Assembly (NCBI GenBank): GCA_038373865.1
Contig: JAXGGA010004411.1
Span: 24,752-88,751, forward strand
Direction: 5' to 3'
From: Uloborus plumipes
Taxonomy: Eukaryota; Arthropoda; Arachnida; Araneae; Uloboridae
DNA: 64,000 nucleotides
Part shown: in pieces, positions 44,463 to 56,623 of the stretch
Position numbering within the stretch: position 1 is the stretch's first letter
Layout of the letters: each line of letters opens with the position of its first letter
Translations under genes and position numbers: made by a program
Notes under the pieces: model-generated
The model's database searches: none
What the model saw: the letters and a program-made list of their open reading frames with translations, nothing else
Told to the model about the DNA's origin: nothing

Positions 44463-46695
44463 AAATAATCTAGTATGTTTTTTTTTTTTAAATCAAAGTT
44501 TTCCAATGTGTTTACGCATATATTTTTCGTATAATAATTTATATATTTTTGTTTATGATAGAATTTTAAAGAATTTTCTATTCGCCAATACTTTGGCCAA
44601 ATTACGCCAATACTTTGGCCAAAATTCAGCATTACAACACATGTTATGTAAACTGGATGACATTATAAATACTTTTTTCATTCTTGTCGCTCTTTTGTTA
44701 TTAGCTGTCTCATTTTTGTGATAAGTCTATTGAAAGTTTTTTGATGAGAGTGTTTCGGGGTGAATATGTTTAAAGGTAGACGAGGCCACCGATTCTACTT
44801 TAATAAACCTAGGTGACGCTTTCAGCTTCGTTGAACAATTGTGTTCTGATAGAAGGGAAAAGGAAGAAGGGGAAATTTAATTTTGTTTTAGTATGCATGT
44901 ATTTCTTTGGGAATATTGAAGCATCAAATGACACTCCATTTTTTGTACTGGCGCTTTTCAGAGAGATAAGGGGGTGAAACTGTTGGTATAATCCTTCTAA
45001 AGTTCCAATTTTAATGACATATGTACGAACTTCGCTTTTTTCTCTCGATATAATGATTACAAATCTAGTTTTAATCTTTAAAGATTTTGTTTACTAAAAA
45101 TTACTATTTTTCTTTTTTTATATCTAATATTTAGAAAGAAGCCTTGTTTTGGTGAAAATGGGTTAAATTTCAACTGATTTACACTTTTTGAGGTGTTCTG
45201 AGTACATTTTACCATCTTTGGAATATGTCTGATCGTGTGTCTGTATGTGTGTGGACTATTTTTTATGGCCACTCTTGTTGAAAACATACTGTATGAAATA
45301 GAACGAAAATCCACACACTCCGGACCTTTGAAGCGCAAGGGCGAGCTTAGCAAAACTTTTGACATTGATGTCTCAATGTCTCACAAATTGCGGGATTCGC
45401 CTTTGTTCTTCCAAGGTCCGTGCAGCACACTCTTGGGTAAAAAATTTTAAGAAAATTTAAATTCATGCTTTTTCTAAAAAATCAGTTTATTGTGTTTCTT
45501 GCTGTGAAATTTTTATTTTACAAGAATATTTTTATTTTACAAGAAATTTTCATTTTACAAGTTAACTAAGAATTGTTTTTCCTCGAGATCCTCGCGGATA
45601 ATCTAGAGTTTACTGTAATGTAGAGATTTAAACAGATTTGATCTAGAGAGGTAGACTTCCAGAAGTTTTGATGCTGATTCTGTTTTCGATCCGATGGATC
45701 CAGGAGGCGTGATACATTCGAATGATTCTTCTCATTATTAGTGAATGCTAGATCTCATGTAGTAATGCGAGAATTAGACCAAATTTGGGTATGCAAGTTC
45801 ATACCCAATGCAAGGAGTATGCAGGAACAAGTACTGATTGATTTTTGGTAACAATCTAACGCCTTTTAGCGGTTTAGTTAAGTTGGTAAACATGACACGT
45901 TAATGTCTAGAATAGGGTAGGAAATTGTTTATATGGAAATAACAGCACACTAACGGACGTCGTTAAGTAAAGAAGGTTAGAATGTCCTATTCAAAAGAAT
46001 TGCATTGCCGATATCCATGTAAAGATGGCATAGAGACTGTAGCTGTTTTTGTACAATTTCTTTTTCTTCTTCATCAAGGATTAGGCGTAAGGCCTGTTCC
46101 TGTAAAACATTTATGCTTCATATATGTAATTTTGCTTCTTTTCTTTGTTTTTATTTTTATTCAGAAATACTTTCGCTTGCATTTAATTTTGTCAGTTGCT
46201 TCCGAAAGGCTTAAGTCCTAAGTACACATTTCAATCTCTAATTCAGTTGCGCAATAAAAAATAATTTAATACCAGAACATATAGTGACAATGTGAAATGA
46301 TTTAATACTTTCCTGGCTAATAACTCAGATATTAATCTTTTTAATTGATTCCGAAAATAGTTCCCCTCTTTTGCCATGATCCGCTTCAATTCGTCTCCAG
46401 AATTACAAAATGCAGTTTGGCTCTGCTTTGAACAAGTTTATAATCCCTCCTGCGTCATCTGATAATAACTCTTTACTAGGAACTGCTCACTGTGAAGGGT
46501 ATAAATAAATCCCTTTGCTCATTTGCCTGGCAATAGTTTGAACAATTGCTGTGGATTAAATGTAGCTAATTTTAATACTGTAGAAGTGACATGTATGTTC
46601 CATTTAAATTTTTTTTGACTTTCAAATTATTAACAGTTTTAAATGCCAATTCTTATCTTTTTCAAAAGTAGTTTTTTTTTTTCCTTAAATTGTTT
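44463..46695. other. Unclassified stretch with minor repeats
   Basis: CGCCAATACTTTGGCCAAA occurs twice in tandem (about 44582-44624). ATTTTACAAG-type words repeat three times at about 45508-45562. GGGTATG-CAAGTT-CATACCC forms a hairpin near 45787. No gene recognised. Confidence 0.4.
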
Positions 46696-46697
46696 TA

Positions 46698-46939
46698 CTG
46701 TCATGCTAAGCGCAGAAGTGGTGTATCTGCAGTCAAACTCAAACTGAGATAAAAGTTTTGGCGTCACCATGTATTTGATTCAAGTGATACTTTTTCAGAA
46801 TTTTTTAAAAAATATTTCCCGTTCTCAAATGACCATATAATATTGTATTCAAATAAAATCTATCCCAGAGAGACGCCTGGTGGTGATAACTCAATTTTGT
46901 TAAAAAGTGTAGATACCACTTTTGTGCTTAGCACGGCAG
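46698..46939 (+). mobile_element. MITE-B, intact copy (242 bp)
   Basis: Ends CTGTCATGCTAAGCGCAGAA and inverse of CTGCCGTGCTAAGCACAAAA are flanked by TA (46696-46697, 46940-46941). It contains TTTTTTAAAAAATATTTC at about 46800-46820, the unfilled version of the site used by the piggyBac-type MITE at 23897. Confidence 0.85.
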
Positions 46940-46941
46940 TA

Positions 46942-47493
46942 TACTCGTTGCATTTTGATTACCTGGAGAATATTTTTTTTCTACTGATGCTATGCTAAAC
47001 ATTGAAAACAAGATGCATTTTTAAGTGAGTTAGATTTCTTAGAAGCCTTTCATGTTCACAAAAATTTAAGTAATATTGTAACGAATCCTTTGCAGTTCCA
47101 CACATCTCGACAATTTTACTTCATCTTTTAAATTTTCTGATAACGCAACGCCAAATCCGGGCTCGGCACACGCTGACGCCTGATTGGCCTAGCGTTTGCT
47201 CTTTTTCTATTTAAACTCTCCCGGTACTTTGGTTCTTTCCATTTCTTGCTTGGCACTGAAGAAGGAGGTTTTATGCCTTTGAAACATGTTTGCCGATTTT
47301 TAACTTGACTTATTTGTGTTTTTAGACGTTGCTTTTTGGTTTTTACTCAAGATGCATTTTCATTGTAAAATTTTAGAAACCTTTTACAAATACGCTAGTT
47401 GATACTGTTTGTTTGTTTGTTTCTCTCAAATTTGAGGAATATAATGGCATCAAATGTTTTTTTCCATCCATGAATTTCCATCCATGATTAAAT
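46942..47493. other. Unclassified stretch
   Basis: About 47080-47300 is GC-richer (TCCGGGCTCGGCACACGCTG…, CTCTCCCGGTACTTTGG). Possibly a repeat edge; no family named. Confidence 0.3.
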
Positions 47494-47560
47494 CAGAGAA
47501 GGACCGAAACTTCGACCTGGCCGAAGCGTGAGGTGTGATTCTGCCGCTTCGGCTTATAAT
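47494..47560 (+). mobile_element. hAT-type terminal fragment
   Basis: CAGAGAAGGACCGAAACTTC with following CCGAAGCGTGAGGTGTG aligns with the inverse of 13490-13539. Only one end is seen. Confidence 0.4.
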
Positions 47561-47703
47561 AATTTGTTGTAAATTAGAGTTTTTATTAAGCAAAATATGA
47601 GGAGAGTTCCTTCCTTATACACACACTTTTGATGAAAGATATTAAGTTTTGATTTTATTTGTTACTTGAAAGAAAAAGCTTATTTTTCATTCAATTATTC
47701 TTG

Positions 47704-48526
47704 ACTAGTGAATATACCCGGCATCGCGCGGGTTAAAATGCAACATGCGAAATATAAGAAGGTATTTTTTGTGACAACGTGGTCAATTAAATCGGCGTGA
47801 AGAACAACGTGAAATCGTACAAAAATGCGTTATTTACCTATGATGATTTTCTAAAAAATTACATTTCTACTTTTGAAAAAATATAAACAAGTATTCAAGG
47901 GTGAATACTCACGAAAGAAACATTTCTTAATTATTTGAATTGAGAGAAGCCTCGGAAAACCACGCGAAGCAAAGGCAATATCAAACGCAGAATTAGATAT
48001 TGAGGGTAAATTCTATACCTCAGAACCAGAACGACGTAAGTCCAAAAATGGCCATTTTCACTTTTTTGCTTCATTGTATGTAGAATCTTATTCTACATCG
48101 ACTCATTAAAACAGTATTCCATAAAACAAATTCCTTCACAATTATTTAGCAGCGTGAAAAGAGCGCGAGTCCCGTCCTTTGCATGTATTCGACAATCGTT
48201 TATTCCCTCTGCTGAAAAATGACGAAAATGGACTTACGTTAGTCTGGTTCTGAGGTACAGAATTGAGATGAAGCACTAAATAATGATTTGAATGAAAAAT
48301 ATGCCTTTAAAAATTTTGGGATATTGTGTAGAAGTGTCAACTAAAATTGGAATAAAAAAAAGAATTACCTGTCAGATTTTTTTTCTAACTGGTCTCTTGA
48401 TGTGCCCAGTGAGGACACACACACAAAAAAAAAAGTGAAATTTTTAGTGAAATCCAACGAGTAGTTTTTGAGTCTATAAAGGACATACATAGGTACATAC
48501 ATTCATTTTTATACATAAAGATATAA
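47704..48526 (+). mobile_element. Old retroelement-like repeat, copy 2, with a nested MITE
   Basis: Starts ACTAGTGAATATACCCGGC with GCGCGGGTTAAAAT. The tail reads GAGTAGTTTTTGAGTCTATA, GGACATACATAGGTACATAC and ends ATAAAGATATAAA. Same plan as 28671-30352. Confidence 0.45.
48018..48255. mobile_element. TA-targeting MITE, 238 bp
   Basis: Ends CCTCAGAACCAGA…CGTAAGTCC and its inverse, about 30 bp with few mismatches, flanked by TA (48016-48017, 48256-48257). Tc1/mariner-type by target. Nested in the repeat 47704-48526. Confidence 0.8.
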
Positions 48527-48530
48527 ACAG

Positions 48531-51338
48531 TTCCAAAAAAAATATTTTGAAAGTACTGATGAAACACTAATAATTCTACAACAAATTGTTTTAATCTCGG
48601 AATGTTAAACGTTTTAGATGAAGAAGCTTGTGTTGTTAAAACACTGTTTTTGAGAATAAATCAGATAACAGTATTAACTGAACTAAAATACATATGTTGC
48701 AAAAAACTTGCACGGTCTCTTCTTTATTACCACTTGCGTGTCATCCTACCTTTCATGCATGGAGAACAGAGGGAACAGAGAAAGAAGATGGTTATGCAGA
48801 TGAGGGGGTGTGTGCTCATAACAAGTCGTTCCGCGTGTTCGTTTTCCCAGGAGGAGGCCGGCCGAGCGAAAAATGTATGATCCTATAATCTACTATGGTT
48901 AGAATCCAGAAAATGTGTGGGCTGGAGAAAGTATAGATTTTTTTTTTCGTTTTCTGATATGCAAAGCCAACACATTTAATCCATCTGATTAGTTATACCA
49001 TGTGCGTCTTCGCATCAAATAAGTTATCTGTTGTGTTTTCAATGTTGGCACTGTTTATCTGTCTTTGGAGTAGTTTTTCGTGTATTGATTCGTGACTTTT
49101 GTGCATAGATCACGCATGCGTGCATCATTTGCTTGCATGTTGTATTGCTGCGATATTGAGCTATATTTTACAAAATCTGTACTTATACAGTAACGTGTTT
49201 GTGATAACTGCATTTAAAATATCTGTAATTTAATTTTGTTGTTTAAAACCTTTTCGAATGTTTATCTCATAGATAAAAAGAAATTCCATTCAGGTAAATT
49301 ACCTCAGAATAAAAGCATATTGTTTTAAAAGCACTTTTGCATTCCTTCGCCTCTCTATTGTCTACTATGCCGATTCGGAAATGTTTTCCCTTATTTAATT
49401 TTCTGGAATCTAAATTTTATTCTCTAAAATAAAGTTAAAACGTACATACAACAGCCCTCGCAAATATTTAAAAAAAAAAAAAAATGTCAAATCCTTTAAA
49501 TCTATCCGTATATCATAAAACAAACTTCCGTGATAAAAAAAAAATCGTCAACACAAAATATTTTTATAAGCTTTATAAAATATGAAATACCGGAATATAA
49601 AAAACCGTTGGGAATGTTATGATACTGTATGTTTAGGATGAGATACAAGTAAGCTGGTGATAGGGCCTCCTTCCATTTCCCATGGGTTTGCCAGCGTTGC
49701 AAAATAAATTTATAACCTCGGCATGGGACGTTGTATCTTTTCCTTTATCTAGTTACTGTGGACGCTCGAATGTTTGGTAAGTTATTTTTCCAATTTCACT
49801 GAGCGGAAGGTATTTTTCTTCTCTCGTAGATATTCTGAAGAAGTAAGGTATATGAATATGGTAGGGAATGTTTTTTTCCAGATGTTTTTTTACTTGTGTG
49901 TACGCCATTGTTTGAAATTTTTATTTTGGTGTTGGAAATATGAGTACAGTTTTCTCGTATAAAATCTTGAATTATTTCTTGCCATTCCAAATTTTGATTT
50001 ATTTAAAACTATTCTTAAACTGTGTTACCACACGGTTATAAGTTAGTTTTTTTTTTTCCTTCAAAACTGTTAGACGGAATAAAAACAACAAAGAAATAAC
50101 CAGGTCATCCCTTCATGTTCTATAAAACTTTCTTCTGACAGCTTAATACCACATAATAAGTACTCTGACTGAAATTTTGGAATGAAAACAAGAGCTATAG
50201 GACTGTTCTTACTTTCAAAAACCATTTTGACCTACCTGCTTGCAAGAACATGTCGTTCTACTTTCTGTTTGATAACCATTTAATAAGCAGAAAAAGAAAA
50301 ATGTTCCATTTGATGCGAATGACAAAGAGACAAATTTTAATGAACGATATAAGGAATATGTTTCTTCTTCTGGCGGGAATTTCTGAATAGTGTTAATGCA
50401 TAGAAATAAAACAAACCTAGTTAATTTTTGCTCTTTTCCGTTTAAAGTTTTCAATTTTAGAAACAAACCTTCACAAAATAAATTTTGCAGATTGGACCGA
50501 GTCATGATAATGACACGTTTTTAGTATTGAAATTTGGGTAACACCCCCCCCCCCTCCTCCGTACATTGAAAGAAGTGCATAGTGTAGGGCATGAAGAATT
50601 TTAAAAATTATTTGAAGACTGATCATCATGCTTTTTTTTCGATTTTCCTTGTGATCGTTGTATGTTCTTAGATTGAAATATCATAACTGACCTTGTCCTT
50701 CAATTACATTATCATAATGTTTGCTTTTTGTTTGATATGTTTCCATCCATAAGCTCACTTCTTTTCAACCGACTAAGGGTATTTCTTGCAACAACAAAAG
50801 ACGTATCTGCAATTTTTCAAAAATTTGTACGTTTCATACGTTGTTTAATCTTTATATATACTAATTTTCATAAATTTAGTTTTGTTTCCGAAATCCAATC
50901 GCTACTCTGAAAAATCCAGTGTAATTGCAGTGGAAGACAGATTTTCCTTTCACAGAATAACATTCAAAGAATTGTTTCAATAGAACTCTTTTGTTAAACT
51001 GCACGGGGTAAATGAATGATTTTATCTGATCTTCAGTTCCGTTACAATCGCTATTTTTATTTAGCCGCGCGTGAAAAGATTTATGAATCAGTAAAACTGC
51101 TTTGAATCAGCAAATCAGCGAAATTTTATCGCGAGAAGCAACCGAAAGCGATTGCCTTGAAAAGAATGAGAAGTGAGAAGCCTTACAATATAAAGTGTCC
51201 AAAATACATTTTCTAAAATCAAATGAGAAGATAACTAAAAGATGTGGCGAAAACAGTTGCATTTCTTTTATAACCAGCATAATGCCAACGTCCTTTCTCC
51301 GAAGACATGTCAAACAAATCTAAAATGCTCATTTGATT
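48531..51338. other. Unclassified stretch
   Basis: Several short frames occur (for example an ATG frame at 48602-48880) without recognisable domains. A C-run lies near 50545. No element borders seen. Confidence 0.4.
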
Positions 51339-51465
51339 TTAATTAATTTATTTATTTTATTCATTTATTTGTTTATTTATTTATTTTATTTATTTATTTT
51401 ATTTATTTATTTATTTATTTTATTTATTTATTTATTTATTTTATTTATTTATTTATTTATTAATT
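51339..51465 (+). repeat. TTTA-type microsatellite
   Basis: About 125 bp of (TTTA)n broken by regularly placed extra T residues (TTTATTTTATTTATTTATTT pattern). Confidence 0.95.
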
Positions 51466-52771
51466 TTTGAACGTTTAAACGTCGGCAAAGTTCTTTTTTT
51501 TTTCAGTCCCCCCCCCCTTCTTCTTTTGCTGAAGAAAACTGAAATGTTAGTGCTTCAAACTGAAAAATAGTTTTCAGAGCATTGCTGCATTTTTTTCCCT
51601 CCTTGATAAATTTATTTCAAATACCGTCTTTTCAGGGCATCGTCCAGAATATTCATGTAGCTCAAGACATAGCTCTTAATCTAAAAATTTTCCACGAATC
51701 TCTTACTTCTTCTCCAACGTCACGTAATTCACTTTAATTGCAAAATAAATTCCCATTCTTAGATTTTTCGGATTCCTTCCCATCAGTAATGGCTTAACAA
51801 ATTTTCTTTATGCAACTTCCACTAAAGCAGCTCTCCCAGCATAATATATATGCACGAGGCAAAACTTTTCCCTCTCCGATTTGCCCCATAAATTTTTCTG
51901 CCATGTAAATTATCTGCCGCGGAACGAATCCCTTTCCGTTCATTGGTCGGGAAGTTCTGGAGTCATTAAAAACTGGAGTAATAAAGCCCCCAGAAAACAA
52001 GTAAACATTGGAAGTAACATCGCCGGAATGGGAGATAAATTGCTAAACATAAGGAAATAGGGAGAGGAGAGAAAAAAAATTCTCCTCATCTGTCTTCTCT
52101 CATTATCTGTCTGATAATCTCTGTCTCGACATGTCTTCCTCTTCCCCTTTCGCGCCAAGAGATTAGAAAAGGAGGATCGTTGGGGAGATGTCAAACCTCT
52201 TGTCGAATCGCTAGGAAGCTGTCTTCCGCTTTTCTGGCTCTAACCGAAAGTTTTAGGACGAAATAACTCTTGTATAGTTTCGAAAGAAAGCTTTTTTGAA
52301 ATGCTGGCAAGTTTTAAAATGAGTAATTTTTCTCATAAATATTTATGACACTTGAAAAATTTAATGTTTTGAAAGAATCAGAAAATAATAAATTTTTCAG
52401 CTGTCAAGCCAGCTTAATATTATAGTCCTTTTGCGAAGGAAAAATATTCTAATAAGAGGAATGTTCCGTTATGCGGGATCAAAGTAATACATTCCAACAA
52501 TTTGATACATCGAAAATATATTATATTAAGCAGGATGTTCTTTTAACAGATATTCTAATTTAACTACTTTCGGCCGCCAGATACCCCGCATGTTGCTTAG
52601 AAAAGCATAGGGAAAGATATATTAAAAAGCCGCACGTCCTAAATTTGTTATTTCTTCCACATGGCTAGCTCTTGGACCTCTACCTATATGGTTTGAACTT
52701 GTCTCGCGTTTTACTCAAAACTTTAAAAAGTCCACTTTCACCCGTTTGCTTCTCACTGCCTCACTTGTAAA
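51466..52771. other. Stretch with GC-richer single-copy island
   Basis: About 51690-52260 is compact, GC-richer and unrepeated here. Minus-strand frames in it (51794-52194) lack recognisable domains. A regulatory role is possible but unproven. Confidence 0.35.
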
Positions 52772-53432
52772 CAGTGGCGTACTCAGGGAGTAGGCTGATA
52801 GGGCTGCAGCCCCCTTCGAAATTTTCAAAGCGAACTTTAAAAATGTAAGCTAAGTTTTTTTTTTTTTTTTGAAATCCTGCAGTGAGAAAAGATTTCAGGG
52901 CAGATAATTAAGTATTGGACAAAATTAAAAGATTTTTTTTTGTTTGACATGTCTATTTTACTATACGTCATGTTTATGATTATCCCATACCAGTTTGTTC
53001 ATTTTGACTGCAAATCTGTCCTTTAGAAATGCCGATTAATGTTTTTCAGTCATCTAATTTCGTTTAATAAATTTCAGTAAATTGAATTGAAATCCAGTAT
53101 TGGAAGCAATAGTAAACTAAACTGCAAAATTAACATTATTAGAGTATAAATTTGCCAAAATATTGCAACCAAGTATTTTAGCAACACCTCTTTCAATGAA
53201 GAATTTTTTTTTTTTAATTTAAATTTATCATTCTCTGTGTCCATCAAAGCACTTTCTTCACAATAATTTTAATGATTTTTTTTAATGATGTATTTTTGTC
53301 GACTTAAATATTCATTGAAGCAGAAAGTCGAGACATTCTATATTTCATGAGGTGCTCCCCCCCCCCCCCCCACTCTCAAAGAGTCTTGACTGTTGAGCCC
53401 CCCCTGAAATTATTTGTCTGCATACGCCACTG
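52772..53432. mobile_element. hAT-like non-autonomous element
   Basis: Ends CAGTGGCGTACTCAG and inverse of CAGTGGCGTATGCAG, with C-rich subterminal DNA on the right (C-run near 53347). CAGTGGCGTA ends are familiar from hAT elements. No clean 8-bp duplication is seen (CTTGTAAA against ATTAAATG), so it is old or eroded. Confidence 0.55.
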
Positions 53433-53972
53433 ATTAAATGAAGATTTATTTTTATCATACGAGTACTTCTCTTCTGTTGTTTCTGGAACTAAGTAGACAG
53501 ATGAGAAGGAGGAAAAATAATTCTTTGCCATCTATCTTTCCACATTATCTGTCCTGTTATCCATGTTTTCACATGTTGTTTTTTTTTTTTTTTTTTTTTT
53601 TTTTCATCTTGGAGATGAGGTTAGTTCTCTTTTGTGGAAAGTCATGTTCCTTCTAGCCTGCTTCATTTGTTTTGTCTTTTGATGTGTCAGGAAAAAACTA
53701 ATCCCTTTGATGTGAAAAAGGATTAATTTTAGTTTTTTATTGTTTTTGGGGAGAAAAAAAAGCTGTTAAATTTCAAAGAATTTTACGGAATACATGAACA
53801 TGGACAGTTAACGAGTGTCGCAGAATGTGATCCCATTGCAATAGTTTTGTGATATGCAGTGGTTAACCAAAAATGCATTGCGACGGGCCCAAAAGCCTGT
53901 AAATCCGCCTCTGTTAAGCTTATTGTCTTTTTCTTGTTCCTTTTTTTTCTTTTGTTTTTCGAGGAATACGCA
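53433..53972. other. Unclassified stretch
   Basis: Contains a T-run (53578-53604) and a GC-richer patch near 53870-53920. No gene recognised. Confidence 0.4.
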
Positions 53973-54370
53973 CACTGCAAAAAATAAAGTTGTTTTTAAA
54001 GTACAAGACTGGCAGCAAAGGTTTCAGTTTAAAACTGTCAAATGCACAGTAGAAAACTGTAAACTTAGCAATTTTACAGTTTATTTCTGAAAGCAGCAAT
54101 TTTACAGTTTATTACCACAAAATTATCTGTATTATACTGTAAAAACAACAGTGTAATACTGGCAGCAGAGGTTTCAGTTTAAAACTGTAAAATGCACAGT
54201 AATAACTGTAAAATTGACAATTTTAGTTTATTACTGTAAAGCAGCAATTTTAGTTTATTAGTGTAAAATGAGCAATTTTACAGTTTATTACTGCAAAATT
54301 AGAAATTTTTACAGTTTGTTACTGTTAAATTAGCTGTATTAAACTGAAAACAACATCTAATTTTATAGTG
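53973..54370 (-). mobile_element. TACAG-MITE flanked by CA
   Basis: CACTGCAAAAAATAAAGTTG start and ATTTTATAGTG end. Flanking dinucleotides are CA on both sides (53971-53972 and 54371-54372). Dimeric, with the CTGGCAGCA block twice. Confidence 0.8.
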
Positions 54371-54479
54371 CATGGCCCGAAAAATATCTTTCTTTGTACT
54401 TCGGAAAAATTTTTCTGCGCATCAAAAGCCATTTAAATATGTCAAGAGTAGTGCAGCTTCAAAGTCTTCGCATTTTATA

Positions 54480-54506
54480 CACTGAAGTGACAAAAGTCAT
54501 GGGATA
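54480..54506. repeat. Left terminal inverted repeat of the Tc1-like element
   Basis: 27 bp, identical to the inverse of 55671-55697. It ends 4 bp before the transposase stop codon on the minus strand. Confidence 0.95.
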
Positions 54507-54510
54507 CCTC

Positions 54511-55554
54511 TTAATATCGTGTCGGCCCTCCTTTTGCCCGGCGAAGTGCAACAACTCGACGTGGCATGGACTCAACAAGTCGTTGGAAGTCTTCTGCAGG
54601 AATATTGAGCCATGCTGTCTCGATAGACGTCCATAATTGTGAAAGCGTTGATGGGGCAGGATTTTGGGCACGAACAGACCTCTCGATGGTGTCCCATAAA
54701 TGCTCAATGGGATTCATGTCGGGCGATCTAGGTGGCCAAATCATTCGTTGGAATTGTCCAGAATTTTCTTCAAACCAATTGCGAACAGTTGTGGCCCGGT
54801 GACATGGCGCATTGTCATCCATAAAAATCCCATCGTTGTTTGGGTACATGAAGTCCATGAATGGCTGCAAGTGATCTCCAAGTAGCTGCACATAAGCATT
54901 TCCAGTCAATGTTCGGTCCAGTCGCACTAGAGGACCAAGTCCATGCCATGAAAAAACAGCCCACACCATTACGGAGCCACCACCAGCTTGAACAGTGCCT
55001 TGCTGACAGTTTGGGTCCATGGCTTCGTGGGGTCTGCGCCACACTCGAACCCTACCATCGGCTCTTACCAGCTGAAATCGTGACTCATCGGACCAGGCCA
55101 CGGTTTTCCATTCATCTAGGGACCAACCGATATGCTCACGTGCCCACGAGAGTCGCTGCAAGCGATGTCGTTCTGTCAGTAAAGGCACTCGAGTCGGTCT
55201 TCTGCTGGAATAGCCCAAGAAATCCAAATTTCTCCGCACAGTTCTAGCAGACACGTCCATTGTACGTCCCACATTGATTTCTACGGTGATTTGACGCAGT
55301 GTTGCTTGTCTGTTAGAATTTACGACTCTTTGCAGACGTCGCCGGTCTCGATCTTTAAGTGCAGGCGGTCGACCACTGCGCTGTCCACGGTGGGATGTTA
55401 TGCCTGAAATTTCATACTCTCGGCACACTCTTGACACAGTGGATCTGGGAATGTTGAATTCTCTAACGATTTCCGAAATGGCATGACCCATGCGTCTAGC
55501 TCCAACTAACATTCCGCGTTCAAAGTCTGTTAATTCACGTCGTGCGGTCATCAT
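54511..55554 (-). CDS. Tc1-like transposase, intact (DDE, 36-residue D-E spacing)
   Basis: Cut-and-paste DNA transposase acting in the nucleus on its own 27-bp ends. The first ATG is at 55554, giving 347 residues; a GTG codon one step upstream is not needed. N-terminal half: two helix-turn-helix units (about residues 5-50 and 68-112) joined by a GRPP segment (61-64) that stands where Tc1 proteins have a GRPR AT-hook. Catalytic half: D156 in AWSDESRF, D247 in FMDDNAPCH and E284 in PRSPDMNPIEHLWD, all present. The gap between the last two is 36 residues, not the 34 of Tc1 itself. No stop or frameshift. It could also move non-autonomous relatives that keep its ends; none is seen in this window. 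Confidence 0.95.
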   Translation of the reverse strand: MMTARRELTDFERGMLVGARRMGHAISEIVREFNIPRSTVSRVCREYEISGITSHRGQRSGRPPALKDRDRRRLQRVVNSNRQATLRQITVEINVGRTMDVSARTVRRNLDFLGYSSRRPTRVPLLTERHRLQRLSWAREHIGWSLDEWKTVAWSDESRFQLVRADGRVRVWRRPHEAMDPNCQQGTVQAGGGSVMVWAVFSWHGLGPLVRLDRTLTGNAYVQLLGDHLQPFMDFMYPNNDGIFMDDNAPCHRATTVRNWFEENSGQFQRMIWPPRSPDMNPIEHLWDTIERSVRAQNPAPSTLSQLWTSIETAWLNIPAEDFQRLVESMPRRVVALRRAKGGPTRY

Positions 55555-55670
55555 CACGTTAAAACCTCTTCACATGAATAACTTGAACAGAAATGAAAGC
55601 TCTGTAAAAGCACTGCGCATTTATACCTGTTCTATGCGATGCTACTGCCATCTGAAAATTTGCATATTGC

Positions 55671-55697
55671 TATCCCATGACTTTTGTCACTTCAGTG
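55671..55697. repeat. Right terminal inverted repeat of the Tc1-like element
   Basis: 27 bp, exact inverse of 54480-54506. The promoter and 5' leader of the transposase must lie in 55555-55670. Confidence 0.95.
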
Positions 55698-55699
55698 TA

Positions 55700-56300
55700 T
55701 TGTCGTCTTCGCTTTCAATATGTTTTTAACCTGTATTTGCCATATTTGAACTGAAATTTTCTTGGATGTATTAGCATTGGCACTAACAAATATGTAATAT
55801 TCAAATTCTTCTTCACTCCACAAATTAAATTTAAAGAAATACATTGTTGCTTTAAAAAAATGCATGATTAATTTCTCAGGTTTTCTGCTTCATTCCTCAA
55901 ATTTTGGTTGATTTCGGAATGGTAAAGAAATTTTTCCAAGAAAAAGATAAACTGAGCTAGAACGAGAAATTTATGAATCACAACAATATTGCCAGGTTTG
56001 CTCGTTAAAAGCGAGCTTTGCTCCCATACACTGAACATTGTGGTGGACAAATACTTCTGATTTTCTCGTTAAATCAGGGCTCGTTCTAGTCGGTTACAGT
56101 CAAACCAGTTCGGCTGTAATTAAATTTAAATAATTATACGCCTTTGTTCTGTTAGTTTTACCTTTCTTTGGGATTCTGAGAAAAATAATTTCTTAATTGG
56201 CTAATTACTTACTTGCATCAGAGGGGCTCACAACGGAAGTCATAACGCAAAATGCACTACTTATTTTTTTAAGTTGGGTGGGAGCCTCCCTCCTCCCCTT
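55700..56300. other. Unclassified AT-rich stretch
   Basis: No gene or element border recognised. Confidence 0.4.
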
Positions 56301-56623
56301 CACTGTAAAAAGTGAATGCAATTTTTACAGTATACTGTAGCTAACTTTAGTATTTTTACATTGAAAAACTAAAATTACTAGTTTTAGTTTATTACTGTGC
56401 ATTTTACAGTTTTTAACTGGAACCTCTGCTGCCAGTATTATACTGCTGTTTTTACAGTATAATACAGCTAATTTTATGGTAAAAAACTAAAATTGCTTGT
56501 TTTACAGTAATAAACTGTAAAATAGTTGGTTTTACAGTTTATTACTGTGCATTTTACAGTTTTAAACGGGAACCTCTGCTGCCAGTATTATACTGTAAAA
56601 GCAACAGCTTATTTTTTGCATTG
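56301..56623 (+). mobile_element. TACAG-MITE flanked by TT
   Basis: CACTGTAAAAAGTGAATGCA start, TTTTTTGCATTG end, TT on both sides (56299-56300 and 56624-56625). Dimeric, with the CTCTGCTGCCAGTATTATAC block twice. Confidence 0.75.

Larger units (their letters stand above)
54480..55697 (-). mobile_element. Intact Tc1-like transposon (1218 bp)
   Basis: Perfect 27-bp terminal inverted repeats (54480-54506 and 55671-55697), starting CACTGAAGTGACAAAAGTCA. TA duplications at 54478-54479 and 55698-55699. One uninterrupted transposase gene fills the element. Its base composition is markedly richer in G and C than the flanks. Identical ends and an open gene point to recent arrival and possible current activity. 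Confidence 0.95.

Noticed and set aside
54861..55247. 128-codon plus-strand frame and other frames within 54459-55557
   Set aside because: Shadows of the intact Tc1-like transposase on the other strand or frame.
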